Assembly (NCBI GenBank): GCA_946482375.1
Contig: CAMLRH010000001.1
Location: forward strand, 1-52,730
Reading direction: 5' to 3'
DNA length: 52,730 nucleotides
From: an uncultured Caulobacteraceae bacterium
GTDB lineage: Bacteria; Pseudomonadota; Alphaproteobacteria; Caulobacterales; Caulobacteraceae
Position 1 is the stretch's first letter, and the number at the start of each line of letters is the position of its first letter. The notes beneath the pieces were generated by a model. It saw only the letters and a program-made list of their open reading frames with translations, did not search any database and had not been told where the DNA came from. Positions 15,503-21,756 of this stretch are shown piece after piece. Made by a program: the position numbers and the translations under genes.

Positions 15503-15890
15503 AACCGCACCAATCCGGCCGCCCATTCCCCCACCTGACCGCATAGCCCCCTGCGATCAGTTCCTCGCCCACGTCTGCCCCGTCCAGATACACCCGCGCC
15601 AGCGTGCGCCCGTACCTGTCCAGCCCGTCACGCTCCAGCCGGAGGTCCCGCGCAGCCTGTACGCGGCTCCTGAGGGCCCTGGAGGCCCTTTCGGCCAGAA
15701 CCCGCTCCGTATCGCACCTGGCCCTGTCTCCGCGCTCTGGCGTGTCTATGTTGAGGATGCGGATACGCTCGCCGCGTATGTCGATGGTGTCGCCGTCGAT
15801 CACGCGGACGCCGGAGAGGAGGATGGCGAGGGCGGCGATGGCAATCACGCTATTCGATGACGCGCCATTCGCCCGCTGGCGCGGCGTCAT
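15501..15890 (-). CDS. Secreted or membrane-anchored staphylococcal-nuclease-fold protein
   Basis: 129 aa. An N-terminal basic stretch and hydrophobic segment (VIAIAALAILLSG, residues 15-27) suggests export. The rest is a thermonuclease (SNase) domain with active-site residues in place: Asp32/Asp34 (VIDGDT), Arg44, DTPE 49-52 and Arg95 (DRYGR), the equivalents of D21, R35, D40-E43 and R87. It would cleave DNA or RNA with Ca2+. The start at ATG 15890 overlaps the upstream gene; GTG 15848 is possible and would shorten the basic n-region. It follows the repressor-like gene and a secreted protein in one leftward operon. Confidence 0.82.
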   Translation of the reverse strand: MTPRQRANGASSNSVIAIAALAILLSGVRVIDGDTIDIRGERIRILNIDTPERGDRARCDTERVLAERASRALRSRVQAARDLRLERDGLDRYGRTLARVYLDGADVGEELIAGGYAVRWGNGRPDWCG

Positions 15891-16368
15891 CGGCGGGCGG
15901 CGCAGAGTCTACCGCCGCCTTCAGTGCGCAGACGTCCTTGATCTCCAAGGCGGCGACAGTCGCGGGGCGAGGATACTGCCATGTCGCGTCCGGTATGTCC
16001 CACGACTCCTGGGCGCCCTTGATGTTGTTGTGGTCGTAGGTGTCCAACGCCAGTTCGCGGAAGCGCCCCTCGGCGCAGTCCATTTCAACCAGCGTCATGG
16101 TGGACCTGTACCAGTCACCCTCGCTGTACTGCGGCCGGAAATACTCCGTGCGTATCCAGATGCGTAGACGGTCGTCCGCCAGCCTCGACATCCCCTCGGC
16201 GGCGGTGAAGCGAACGAAGTTGCTGTTGAAGGTGGTGTTGTACCAGTCCTCGGTGTCGAGATATGCCCTCACCCATTGCGTCACGCTGGCTTCGGTCGCG
16301 TCGGATGGCGGCGGTGGCGTTAGCGCCCCGGCCAAAATGACCCATGCGGTTGCTGCGGCTGCAAACAT
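15850..16368 (-). CDS. Secreted protein, possibly surface-adhesin E-like domain
   Basis: 172 aa. A hydrophobic N-terminus (MFAAAATAWVILAGALTPPP) is consistent with a signal peptide, followed by a mature domain with WIRTEYFRPQYSEGDWYRST and VEMDCAEGRFRELALDTYD. A conserved Cys in VEMDC and the aromatic strands recall small periplasmic domains annotated surface-adhesin protein E in proteobacteria. That similarity is only by eye. A ribosome site AAGGGGG precedes the ATG. It lies between the repressor-like gene (46 bases away) and the exported nuclease. Confidence 0.6.
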   Translation of the reverse strand: MFAAAATAWVILAGALTPPPPSDATEASVTQWVRAYLDTEDWYNTTFNSNFVRFTAAEGMSRLADDRLRIWIRTEYFRPQYSEGDWYRSTMTLVEMDCAEGRFRELALDTYDHNNIKGAQESWDIPDATWQYPRPATVAALEIKDVCALKAAVDSAPPADDAAPAGEWRVIE

Positions 16369-16414
16369 CAGAACCCCCTTACGCCCCCATACTCGGTTGC
16401 ACGTTAAGGGAGAG

Positions 16415-16741
16415 TCAACCCGCGCTGGCCACTGCGGGAAGGTGTGGCGACTCCTCGGTGCGCTCCGCAGCGAGCCTCACCGCCGCCTCGCGCATTGCCC
16501 GGATCGAGAAGGCTTCGTGCGGCGGTAGCAGTATCTCGAACGGACGAATGTGCAGGTAAGGGGCCAGCTCATCCACGAGCGCCTGGGTGTACTGTTGACC
16601 GTGCCAAACGCCGTGCGCCTTGGCCTTGGACCAGCCAAGCTCCTTGATGAGATCGGACTGCTTCTTGCCAGCCTGCTCCATCCACTCCCGGAAGTACCAA
16701 GTGTGCTTGAAGTCGCGCTGAGTGGGGGCCTGCCGCGCCAT
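16415..16741 (-). CDS. Repressor-like HTH protein of the immunity region
   Basis: 108 aa. Residues ~12-65 form an XRE-type HTH: TWYFREWMEQAGKKQSDLIK, then ELGWSKAKAHGVWHGQQYT and LVDELAPYLHI. The C-terminus is short (AFSIRAMREAAVRLAAERTE) and has no LexA-type peptidase domain, so it is not a self-cleaving CI of lambda type. It diverges from the Cro-like gene at 16836 across a 94-bp region with operators. This position makes it the best candidate for the lysogenic repressor. It heads the operon carrying the secreted protein and nuclease. Confidence 0.75.
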   Translation of the reverse strand: MARQAPTQRDFKHTWYFREWMEQAGKKQSDLIKELGWSKAKAHGVWHGQQYTQALVDELAPYLHIRPFEILLPPHEAFSIRAMREAAVRLAAERTEESPHLPAVASAG

Positions 16742-16800
16742 GGTTCACATTTTCTGAAACGGCGGCGGGAAAGTCGTTAGAGTTAATGCGAACCTTACCC

Positions 16801-16829
16801 TTGACGTGGAGTTCGGGATTTGCGAACCT
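16801..16829 (+). promoter_or_regulatory. Rightward early promoter (PR-like) with operator in the spacer
   Basis: -35 TTGACG (16801-16806), 17-base spacer, -10-like GAACCT (16824-16829). The operator GTTCGGGATTTGCGAAC occupies 16811-16827, in the same register as at the leftward promoter 14235-14263. The predicted transcript start falls on or next to the ATG at 16836. A further GCGAAC half-site lies at 16789-16794, and GTTC..GAAAC at 16743-16760 covers the divergent start. Confidence 0.7.
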
Positions 16830-16835
16830 GCGAAT

Positions 16836-17060
16836 ATGGACCTACGGACGTATCGTGAACAGCGCGGCCTCTCACAGGAGGCGTGCGCCACGGCCTTGGG
16901 GCTCAAAAGCAAGAGCTACATCAGCGAGATAGAGACGGGGGCTAAGCCCGCGTCTCTGCATCTGGCGCTGAAGATCGAGCGCTGGTCGGGCGGTCACGTG
17001 AAGGCGTCCTCGATAAGCCCGGCGGCGCGCGAGGTTGCTGAACAAGGTGTTGCCGCATGA
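16836..17060 (+). CDS. Cro-like HTH regulator
   Basis: 74 aa, XRE type: LRTYREQRGLSQEACATALG, then KSYISEIETGAKPASLHLAL and KIERWSGGHV. It is the first gene of the rightward early operon. I start at ATG 16836 because the upstream in-frame extension (GTG 16806) begins inside the -35 box. No Shine-Dalgarno sequence is visible and the expected transcript start is at the ATG, so the mRNA may be leaderless. It probably represses or switches the same operators. Confidence 0.82.
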   Translation: MDLRTYREQRGLSQEACATALGLKSKSYISEIETGAKPASLHLALKIERWSGGHVKASSISPAAREVAEQGVAA

Positions 17061-17239
17061 CGCGCCAGACCCTTCCCGAGCTGTCTCAACGCTCGCCGAA
17101 CTTCATCCTCATCCGCTCCCAACACCTCCACATGGAAGGCGAACACGTTGGGCGCGTCGATAAGGTACTCGGCGCGAACGATAGGTCGCCCGGCGACGTC
17201 GAGGGACGGGCGGGCTTCGACCAGTTCGACTTCAATCAT
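16994..17239 (-). CDS. Possible small protein antisense in the immunity region
   Basis: 81 aa. The sequence IEVELVEARPSLDVAGRPIV with AEYLIDAPNVFAFHVEVLGA and EDEVRRALRQLGKGLARHAA reads like a real alpha/beta protein, and GAGG lies 7 bases before the ATG. It is antisense to 17057-17320 and overlaps the end of the Cro-like gene. Only one of the two strands may be coding. A leftward transcript here would oppose the Cro-like gene, as a lambda PRE-type RNA does. Confidence 0.35.
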   Translation of the reverse strand: MIEVELVEARPSLDVAGRPIVRAEYLIDAPNVFAFHVEVLGADEDEVRRALRQLGKGLARHAATPCSATSRAAGLIEDAFT

Positions 17240-17320
17240 TCACGAACCTCGGTCCCCTCCAGCCGAGTAGAGCGGTCGGCGATGGCGCCCCGTCGGCCGC
17301 TCGCCCTGGGGGTGGCGTGA
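17057..17320 (+). CDS. Possible small early protein (competes with antisense ORF)
   Basis: 87 aa. Start and stop both overlap neighbours in the manner typical of this phage (ATGA with the Cro-like gene, TGATG with the membrane protein at 17320), and third-position GC is about 79%. The protein itself (ELSQRSPNFILIRSQHLHME, with an Arg/Ser/Pro-rich end) is less convincing than the antisense frame 16994-17239. I keep both and am unsure. Confidence 0.35.
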   Translation: MTRQTLPELSQRSPNFILIRSQHLHMEGEHVGRVDKVLGANDRSPGDVEGRAGFDQFDFNHSRTSVPSSRVERSAMAPRRPLALGVA

Positions 17321-17478
17321 TGGTGTTAATGGCCATCGGCTGCGCTCTGATCTGGCTCGGCGGCGTCCTCATGGGGATCGGCATCGAGCGTCACCGCGCG
17401 CTTAAAGCCCACATTCGCAAGCGCCTTGGCGTTCCCGACCGCACCGTCCCTTTCATACGCGAAAGGGCGCAGCCTTGA
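17320..17478 (+). CDS. 52-residue single-pass membrane protein
   Basis: MVLMAIGCALIWLGGVLMGI then GIERHRALKAHIRKRLGVPD: one N-terminal transmembrane helix and a basic cytoplasmic tail. Its ATG overlaps the previous stop (TGATG). Small membrane proteins of this type are frequent in early phage operons, sometimes as exclusion or host-takeover factors. No family recognised. Confidence 0.5.
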   Translation: MVLMAIGCALIWLGGVLMGIGIERHRALKAHIRKRLGVPDRTVPFIRERAQP

Positions 17479-17504
17479 GCCGCGCCCTCCGCCTGCCGCG
17501 CCGG

Positions 17505-17699
17505 TCACACCAGTCGCAATCCAGCGCGCCTCTCAAATTCTTCCGCCATCCCGACAAGGGTTTCGGCTGTCTTCGCGTCCCATACCGCAGCAGTTCGCCG
17601 CAAACGAACCGCCGCCAACGCGTATTGAGTCCGTATATCGTGGGCCACCCGCCCGTTCACCACTGTATCTCCCGTTTCGCCCGTCAGGTCAGGTTTCAA
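17505..17699 (-). CDS. Possible small helical protein on the opposite strand
   Basis: Up to 64 aa from TTG 17699; GTG 17663 or 17660 with GGGAG just upstream is a more likely start, giving about 51 aa. VAHDIRTQYALAAVRLRRTA and TAETLVGMAEEFERRAGLRL look like genuine helical protein. It fits exactly between the plus-strand genes ending at 17478 and beginning at 17702. A plus-strand frame (17475-17705) also overlaps both neighbours but encodes an unlikely protein. Confidence 0.45.
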   Translation of the reverse strand: MKPDLTGETGDTVVNGRVAHDIRTQYALAAVRLRRTAAVWDAKTAETLVGMAEEFERRAGLRLV

Positions 17700-17701
17700 C
17701 C

Positions 17702-18124
17702 ATGACTGTGACGGCGGAAATGATACTCACCGATTTCGGGGCCAAATTACCCCTAGACCAACGCAGGCGAGATGCGCTCGCGGCCTATGTCCGCGCCACC
17801 CACAGCCGCACCCAGACGCGCCGGGGCGCACAAGCATGGTGCGAGGAGCGATGGGACCTTCGCGACTACGAGGCGAAAGACCTGCTCAAGGGCAACGCCT
17901 CGGAAACCGTATGGGAGAAGATCGTCAAGCACCCGAACGGGGGTTGGGCGGTTGTTATCCCGGTCCTCGGCTGCGTCATCGGGCAAAGCCTTGAGGACTA
18001 CATCGAACAACAAGCTGAGGAGGCCCGCCGTGAACGCGCGGAATGGGATGCCAGGGAACGTCATCTGGAGGCTCTTTCAGCTCGGATTTCTCAGCCTGAT
18101 CGCGTGGACCGGCAAGCGAGTTAG
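17702..18124 (+). CDS. Hypothetical early protein
   Basis: 140 aa from ATG 17702; a longer in-frame extension to 17426 would run over other ORFs and is rejected. MILTDFGAKLPLDQRRRDAL starts a helical protein with AQAWCEERWDLRDYEAKDLL and VWEKIVKHPNGGWAVVIPVL, then a charged coiled-coil end (EDYIEQQAEEARRERAEWDA). The middle motif is reminiscent of small phage proteins with unknown roles. The end overlaps the next gene by 95 bases. Confidence 0.6.
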   Translation: MTVTAEMILTDFGAKLPLDQRRRDALAAYVRATHSRTQTRRGAQAWCEERWDLRDYEAKDLLKGNASETVWEKIVKHPNGGWAVVIPVLGCVIGQSLEDYIEQQAEEARRERAEWDARERHLEALSARISQPDRVDRQAS

Positions 18125-18188
18125 CCGGTTGGGTCCTGTGGGTCAGGACATGCGCGAGTGGGCGGTTGGCCGACTGAAACGGCGCTGA
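18030..18188 (+). CDS. 52-residue membrane protein overlapping the previous gene
   Basis: GTG 18030 has a strong GAGGAGG 6 bases upstream. The product contains GNVIWRLFQLGFLSLIAWTG, one transmembrane helix, followed by a basic tail ending MREWAVGRLKRR. The first 95 bases overlap the preceding gene out of frame. The ribosome site and hydrophobic helix make it credible; its role is unknown. Confidence 0.5.
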   Translation: MNARNGMPGNVIWRLFQLGFLSLIAWTGKRVSRLGPVGQDMREWAVGRLKRR

Positions 18189-18259
18189 ATTTTCCGGCCA
18201 GCCGGGGGCCGTAAGTCCCGGCGGGAAGAGATGGGGGGGCGTCGTGACGCTCGCGACTT

Positions 18260-18451
18260 ATGGCTGAGACGCGTTTTCCGGTGCTTCACGCCGTCCTGAC
18301 AGGCGAGCCCGCGCCGCAGGCCCAGCTCGTGCAGGCGTGGCATGAAGCCAAGGACCTTATCGCCGAAGCCGAGGGCAAACACGCCAAGGTCATCCCCCTG
18401 CGAAGCAAGCTCAAGTCCCTGACGCACCTTAGGCTGGTGGAGGGGGTATGA
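18260..18451 (+). CDS. Small helical hypothetical protein
   Basis: 63 aa. FPVLHAVLTGEPAPQAQLVQ and AWHEAKDLIAEAEGKHAKVI, then PLRSKLKSLTHLRLVEGV. No family recognised. It lies directly upstream of rusA with a 4-base overlap, so the two are translationally coupled. The start lacks a clear Shine-Dalgarno sequence. Confidence 0.5.
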   Translation: MAETRFPVLHAVLTGEPAPQAQLVQAWHEAKDLIAEAEGKHAKVIPLRSKLKSLTHLRLVEGV

Positions 18452-18816
18452 CCGAGCCGCGTACCGTCATTCTCCAGCTACCGCTCCCGCCGAGCGCCAA
18501 CAACCTGTTCCCCGGCAAGCAACGCCGCTTCCCCTCCAAGCGATACAAAGCCTGGCAGACCGAAGCCCTATGGGAGGTTAAGCGCCAGATTCCCGGCTTC
18601 CGCGTCATCGACGGCCCCTACCACATGATGCTGCGGGTCAACATGGCCCGCCGGGGCAAGATCGACGTCGCCAACTACGAGAAGGCGACCTCCGACCTCC
18701 TCGTGACGGCCGGCGTCATATCCGACGACTGCAACGCCCAGATCATCACGCTCCACAAGCTCCCCGACATCATCAAGGGCGGTCGCATCGAGGTCATCGT
18801 GAAGGAGGCGGCATGA
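18448..18816 (+). CDS. rusA: RusA-family Holliday junction resolvase
   Basis: 122 aa, the usual length. It opens LQLPLPPSANNLFPGKQRRF and has the catalytic core GKIDVANYEKATSDLLVTAG followed by VISDDCNAQI, with the acidic residues that bind Mg2+ in RusA. The family cuts four-way junctions symmetrically; in phages it resolves recombination intermediates before packaging. It is in the rightward early operon, separate from the Red-like module on the left arm. Confidence 0.9.
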   Translation: MTEPRTVILQLPLPPSANNLFPGKQRRFPSKRYKAWQTEALWEVKRQIPGFRVIDGPYHMMLRVNMARRGKIDVANYEKATSDLLVTAGVISDDCNAQIITLHKLPDIIKGGRIEVIVKEAA

Positions 18817-18995
18817 GCCAACCCGCCTTCAAGTTGGGCGCCGAGCCCGTCGAACTTGACTACCGGATCATCGCCGAAGCCAAGCGGCTAATGCGGCGCG
18901 GAACCTCACTTGAGCAAGCCGCCGTCATCCTCGGTGTCCGCTCGCGCGGCCTCGACCTCTCCCTTTGGCGCACGATTGGCGGGGGCGGGTGGTGA
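18813..18995 (+). CDS. Small HTH-like hypothetical protein
   Basis: 60 aa. IIAEAKRLMRRGTSLEQAAV and ILGVRSRGLDLSLWRTI form a probable helix-turn-helix of homeodomain-like kind (RRGTSLEQAAVILGVRSRGL). Start and stop overlap neighbours (ATGA at 18813, GTGA at 18992). It may be a small DNA-binding factor, paired with the similar protein that follows. Confidence 0.5.
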   Translation: MSQPAFKLGAEPVELDYRIIAEAKRLMRRGTSLEQAAVILGVRSRGLDLSLWRTIGGGGW

Positions 18996-19240
18996 GCGGA
19001 AGCAACTTCTGGACGCCCGCGAAGGTGGAAGAGGCCCGCAGGCGGCTTCTCGCGGGCGAGGAACCCAAAGTCATAGCCAAGGACATCGGCTGCTCCCGCT
19101 GCGCCCTGAACGCCAAGGCGTGGCGTGCGAGGTGGCGTGTCGCCAACGAGCCCGAACGCCCGATCCCCCACGCCATGCGCAAGCTCGCCGAGTTCGATCC
19201 CGTGGTCCGCCGCGCTCTTGAGGCGAGGGAAGCGGCATGA
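18992..19240 (+). CDS. Small HTH-like protein
   Basis: 82 aa from a GTG overlapping the previous stop. FWTPAKVEEARRRLLAGEEP with KVIAKDIGCSRCALNAKAWR is a helix-turn-helix of the type that reads WT....E.A..L...G.....IA..LG.SR.A...K. A CSRC motif lies in the recognition-helix region. The tail EFDPVVRRALEAREAA is helical. It could be a regulator or a replication accessory factor; target unknown. Confidence 0.55.
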   Translation: MSGSNFWTPAKVEEARRRLLAGEEPKVIAKDIGCSRCALNAKAWRARWRVANEPERPIPHAMRKLAEFDPVVRRALEAREAA

Positions 19241-19638
19241 TCGCGGCCAACGAGGATTACAACCCCTACGTCGCCGATCTCATGCAGATGGACCCGGCGC
19301 AGCTGCGGCAAATCCTTGCCACCGCAGGCGGGCTCCTCGCCCATAAGAGCAGCCCCATGGAGGCGCGGACGGCGCTCTACAACATCGGCGACAAGCTGTG
19401 GGCCAAGCCGACGATCAAGGCACTCGCGCTGGAGTTCTGCGCCCGGGAAGGCGTTACGCTGGAGGAGCTGACGGGCATCGAACGTGACCGCAACGCCGCC
19501 TGGCCCCGCCAGCACTTCATGTACCTCTGCGTCGTCGAGTACGAGAAAAGCCATGCGGCAGTCGGGCGTTTCCTGAACCGCGACCATACCAGCGTGATCC
19601 ATGGCGTGAAGTCCCACAAGCGGAGGGCGGGGCTGTGA
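19237..19638 (+). CDS. DnaA domain IV-like DNA-binding protein
   Basis: 133 aa. The C-terminal ~55 residues read WPRQHFMYLCVVEYEKSHAA then VGRFLNRDHTSVIHGVKSHK. This is the DnaA C-terminal (domain IV) signature: R-Q-x-x-M-Y, a helix-turn-helix (SHAAVGRFLNRDHTSV) and the DHT-S-V contact to DnaA boxes. The ATPase domain is absent. In phages such proteins may recruit or replace host initiator at a phage origin. It directly precedes the O-like gene with candidate origin repeats. Confidence 0.8.
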   Translation: MIAANEDYNPYVADLMQMDPAQLRQILATAGGLLAHKSSPMEARTALYNIGDKLWAKPTIKALALEFCAREGVTLEELTGIERDRNAAWPRQHFMYLCVVEYEKSHAAVGRFLNRDHTSVIHGVKSHKRRAGL

Positions 19639-20369
19639 CACCGCTAGCCTTCTATCGCCACCTGCTTTCCATCGGCACCCCGGAGGACGCAGCCTATGAC
19701 ATCGCGGCCAAGTTCGAAGCATCGGAGGCGGATAAGGTCCGCGCCATCTATGAGGGGATGCTGGCGAGCCTGACCAAGGACGCCAAGGCAGACGAGCGCC
19801 GCCGCAAGGACCGCGAACGCAAGGCGGCCAAGAAGGCTGGAATTCCGCAGAATTCCGCGGATTCCACCGGAAAGGCCGGAATTCCGCAGAACGCCGAACC
19901 CGCCAAGGACGCGCCCGCGCACGTAAGAGATAACCTACCTAGGTTAGTTACCTCTGGAAAGATTTCTTCTGCTGCTGGTGATTGCGCGAGCGACTGGCCG
20001 GAAAATCCACCAGGGGGCTGGGCCAAACACCTCGCCTCGCTGGCAGGCCCCGGCCTCGCCGACATCGCCAAGGCTCCCGGCCTGACCACCACGGCGGGAG
20101 AGATCATCCGCTGGCGCCAGATGGGCTGCTCGTGGGCCGAGGACGTGGTCCCGACCGTCGCCGGCCGCACGCTGAGGCCGAGGCCAAGCCCCATCGCCAG
20201 CTGGACCCTGCTGACCAGCGACGTTCTGGCGGCCAAGGCCCGGAGGGAGCGCCCCATCGAGGTTCCCGAGGCCACGGGGCCGCCCGCCGGAAGCTTCAGC
20301 GCCCAGCGCTCCGCCGAGTCCGCCGAGTCCACCCGCCGCGTCATCGAAATGCTGAAAGCCAATGGCTGA
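19635..20369 (+). CDS. Replication initiator-like (lambda O position) protein
   Basis: 244 aa. The N-terminus (LAFYRHLLSIGTPEDAAYDI) is followed by a charged basic helix (ERRRKDRERKAAKKAG), a repeat-bearing linker (KAGIPQN twice), then GWAKHLASLAGPGLADIAKA and GEIIRWRQMGCSWAEDVVPT. The last motif is typical of alphaproteobacterial phage genes near the helicase loader. I infer an initiator from position and from the direct repeats and AT-rich stretch inside the gene; sequence alone does not prove it. Confidence 0.55.
   Translation: MTPLAFYRHLLSIGTPEDAAYDIAAKFEASEADKVRAIYEGMLASLTKDAKADERRRKDRERKAAKKAGIPQNSADSTGKAGIPQNAEPAKDAPAHVRDNLPRLVTSGKISSAAGDCASDWPENPPGGWAKHLASLAGPGLADIAKAPGLTTTAGEIIRWRQMGCSWAEDVVPTVAGRTLRPRPSPIASWTLLTSDVLAAKARRERPIEVPEATGPPAGSFSAQRSAESAESTRRVIEMLKANG
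19833..19985. other. Candidate replication origin inside the O-like gene
   Basis: AAGGCTGGAATTCCGCAGAA (19833-19852) is repeated with one change at 19872-19891, 39 bases later. A third GAATTCCGC lies between at 19850. Downstream is a small inverted repeat, AACCTA-CC-TAGGTT (19932-19945), and then a stretch (19946-19985) clearly richer in A/T than the surroundings. Iterons followed by an AT-rich region within an initiator gene is the lambda ori layout. No perfect DnaA box is visible here. Confidence 0.45.
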
Positions 20370-20868
20370 ACCTCACGAAATCATCGAAGAAATCGAACGC
20401 CTGGCGGTCCACTGCCGCCCGCCGCTGATGAGCGTCGAGGACCAGGCGCGGTGGAAACTCGACTGGTGTTCCGACCTCGCGCCTCACCCCATCGAGGCCA
20501 TCCGCTCGGCCTGCCAACGCTGGCGCAACGGTAACGACCGCAAGTTCCCGATGCCCGGCCAGCTTCGCCCGCTCATCGCGGCGGCCATGCAGAGCGCGCA
20601 GCGGGGGCCGGTGGAGGGAACCGAGGCATGGGGGCCGGTCAGCGACGCCGAGTACGACCGCATGAGCCTTCGCGACAAAATCCGTCACCAGCGCATCTTG
20701 GGCGCCGAGGCCAACCGAAAGGCTGGCCCGATGTTCAAGGGCGGCCGTCACCTCACGGCCGACGAGATGCCCGAAAGCTGGAGCATCTGGCGGTCGCGGG
20801 CCGAGGGTCACTACGCCGAGGCCAAGCGTCTGACGGCGTTCCTGAAGTCCGGTGAGGACGCAGCATGA
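20362..20868 (+). CDS. Putative replication accessory / helicase-loader-like protein
   Basis: 168 aa. IEEIERLAVHCRPPLMSVED is followed by WKLDWCSDLAPHPIEAIRSA and CQRWRNGNDRKFPMPGQLRP. The W....R.FP.PG.L motif is shared by phage proteins that sit next to initiators and are often annotated as helicase loaders (lambda P position). It overlaps the O-like gene by 8 bases. No Walker motif is present, so a DnaC-type ATPase is excluded. Confidence 0.55.
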   Translation: MAEPHEIIEEIERLAVHCRPPLMSVEDQARWKLDWCSDLAPHPIEAIRSACQRWRNGNDRKFPMPGQLRPLIAAAMQSAQRGPVEGTEAWGPVSDAEYDRMSLRDKIRHQRILGAEANRKAGPMFKGGRHLTADEMPESWSIWRSRAEGHYAEAKRLTAFLKSGEDAA

Positions 20869-20935
20869 AGCCCACCCCTAGCCATTCTACCAAAATCACC
20901 AGATAATACAATCACTTCAAGTCGGGGAACGCAGT

Positions 20936-21664
20936 ATGGGAAAGGCCACGAAACCGCGAGGCTCATCCAACGCCGGTCGCCCGGCGCAAAGGGGTGAGCG
21001 CTATGCCTGCGGCAAGCTCAAGCCCGCCAAGCCGCATGTCGTCGATTACCTGACGCGGGCGGCGCACGACTACAACCCACTCGGCCTCGCCACCGAGATG
21101 GGCTTCGTCCGCTCGCACCTGCACAGGGCAGGGGAGGGCTTTGCCCGCATCTACCGTCGCACAGGCTATACGGGCTCGCGCGTGACCGGAAGCGGCCTGC
21201 ACGAGGTAGAGGAGCGCCCGGAATGGAGGGCCGCGCTATCGACCATGCCCGACGCCGAACTGGTGGCCGCCTTCGACCGCGTGTTCAACGTCTTTGGCGA
21301 CGACGGGGAACGCAGGACCGAGGCCCGCAAACAGTGGAAGGCGATCAACAAGCGCCTGACGCCGGCCGAGCGCAGCGAGCTTATCAGCGTCTGCATCGTG
21401 GGCGACACGCCGTTCTGGCTGTTGCACATGGCGCAGGGTCGTGAGCTGAACGACAAGTGGCTCGCGCGATCCGAGATGTTCCTGAGTGGCCTTCGCAAGG
21501 TCTGCGCCTGGTTCATGGAGCAGCGCGAGGTCCCCACCGTCGTGCAGCTCCCGCCGCGCCAGAAGACACCCGGCCCCAAGGTCATCGACCGGACTGAGTA
21601 TGTGAACGAGGCGGGCGAGCTGCTTTTCGTGGCCGAACGCAAAATATCGCGTCGGAGCGCTTGA
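20936..21664 (+). CDS. Hypothetical protein, last gene of the rightward early operon
   Basis: 242 aa. A basic start (GKATKPRGSSNAGRPAQRGE) leads to PHVVDYLTRAAHDYNPLGLA and HRAGEGFARIYRRTGYTGSR. The middle has AINKRLTPAERSELISVCIV and DTPFWLLHMAQGRELNDKWL. The C-terminus includes VVQLPPRQKTPGPKVIDRTE. No family recognised. It sits where lambdoid phages keep their late regulator (Q), followed by a terminator and a gene-free stretch, so a role in late transcription is a reasonable but unproven guess. Confidence 0.55.
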   Translation: MGKATKPRGSSNAGRPAQRGERYACGKLKPAKPHVVDYLTRAAHDYNPLGLATEMGFVRSHLHRAGEGFARIYRRTGYTGSRVTGSGLHEVEERPEWRAALSTMPDAELVAAFDRVFNVFGDDGERRTEARKQWKAINKRLTPAERSELISVCIVGDTPFWLLHMAQGRELNDKWLARSEMFLSGLRKVCAWFMEQREVPTVVQLPPRQKTPGPKVIDRTEYVNEAGELLFVAERKISRRSA

Positions 21665-21726
21665 CGGGCGCCATTAGTTGTGGCAGTTTCCGAAATGAAA
21701 GGCTCGCGGACGTGTGCGGGCGACAC

Positions 21727-21756
21727 GCCGCTGCGGAGAAATCCCGGCGGCTTTTT
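21727..21756 (+). terminator. Rho-independent terminator after the early right operon
   Basis: GCCGCTG..CGGCGGC folds into a 7-bp stem containing one G-U pair, followed directly by TTTTTGATT at 21752. It lies 63 bases past the stop at 21664. A late-gene antiterminator would have to read through it. Confidence 0.65.

Noticed and set aside
17475..17705. Plus-strand frame with TTGA and ATGA overlaps to neighbours
   Set aside because: Encodes Ser/Arg/Pro-rich sequence unlike a protein; the minus frame in the same place looks better.
20865..20906. 13-codon ORF overlapping the previous stop
   Set aside because: Too short and without features to separate it from chance; possible leader only.
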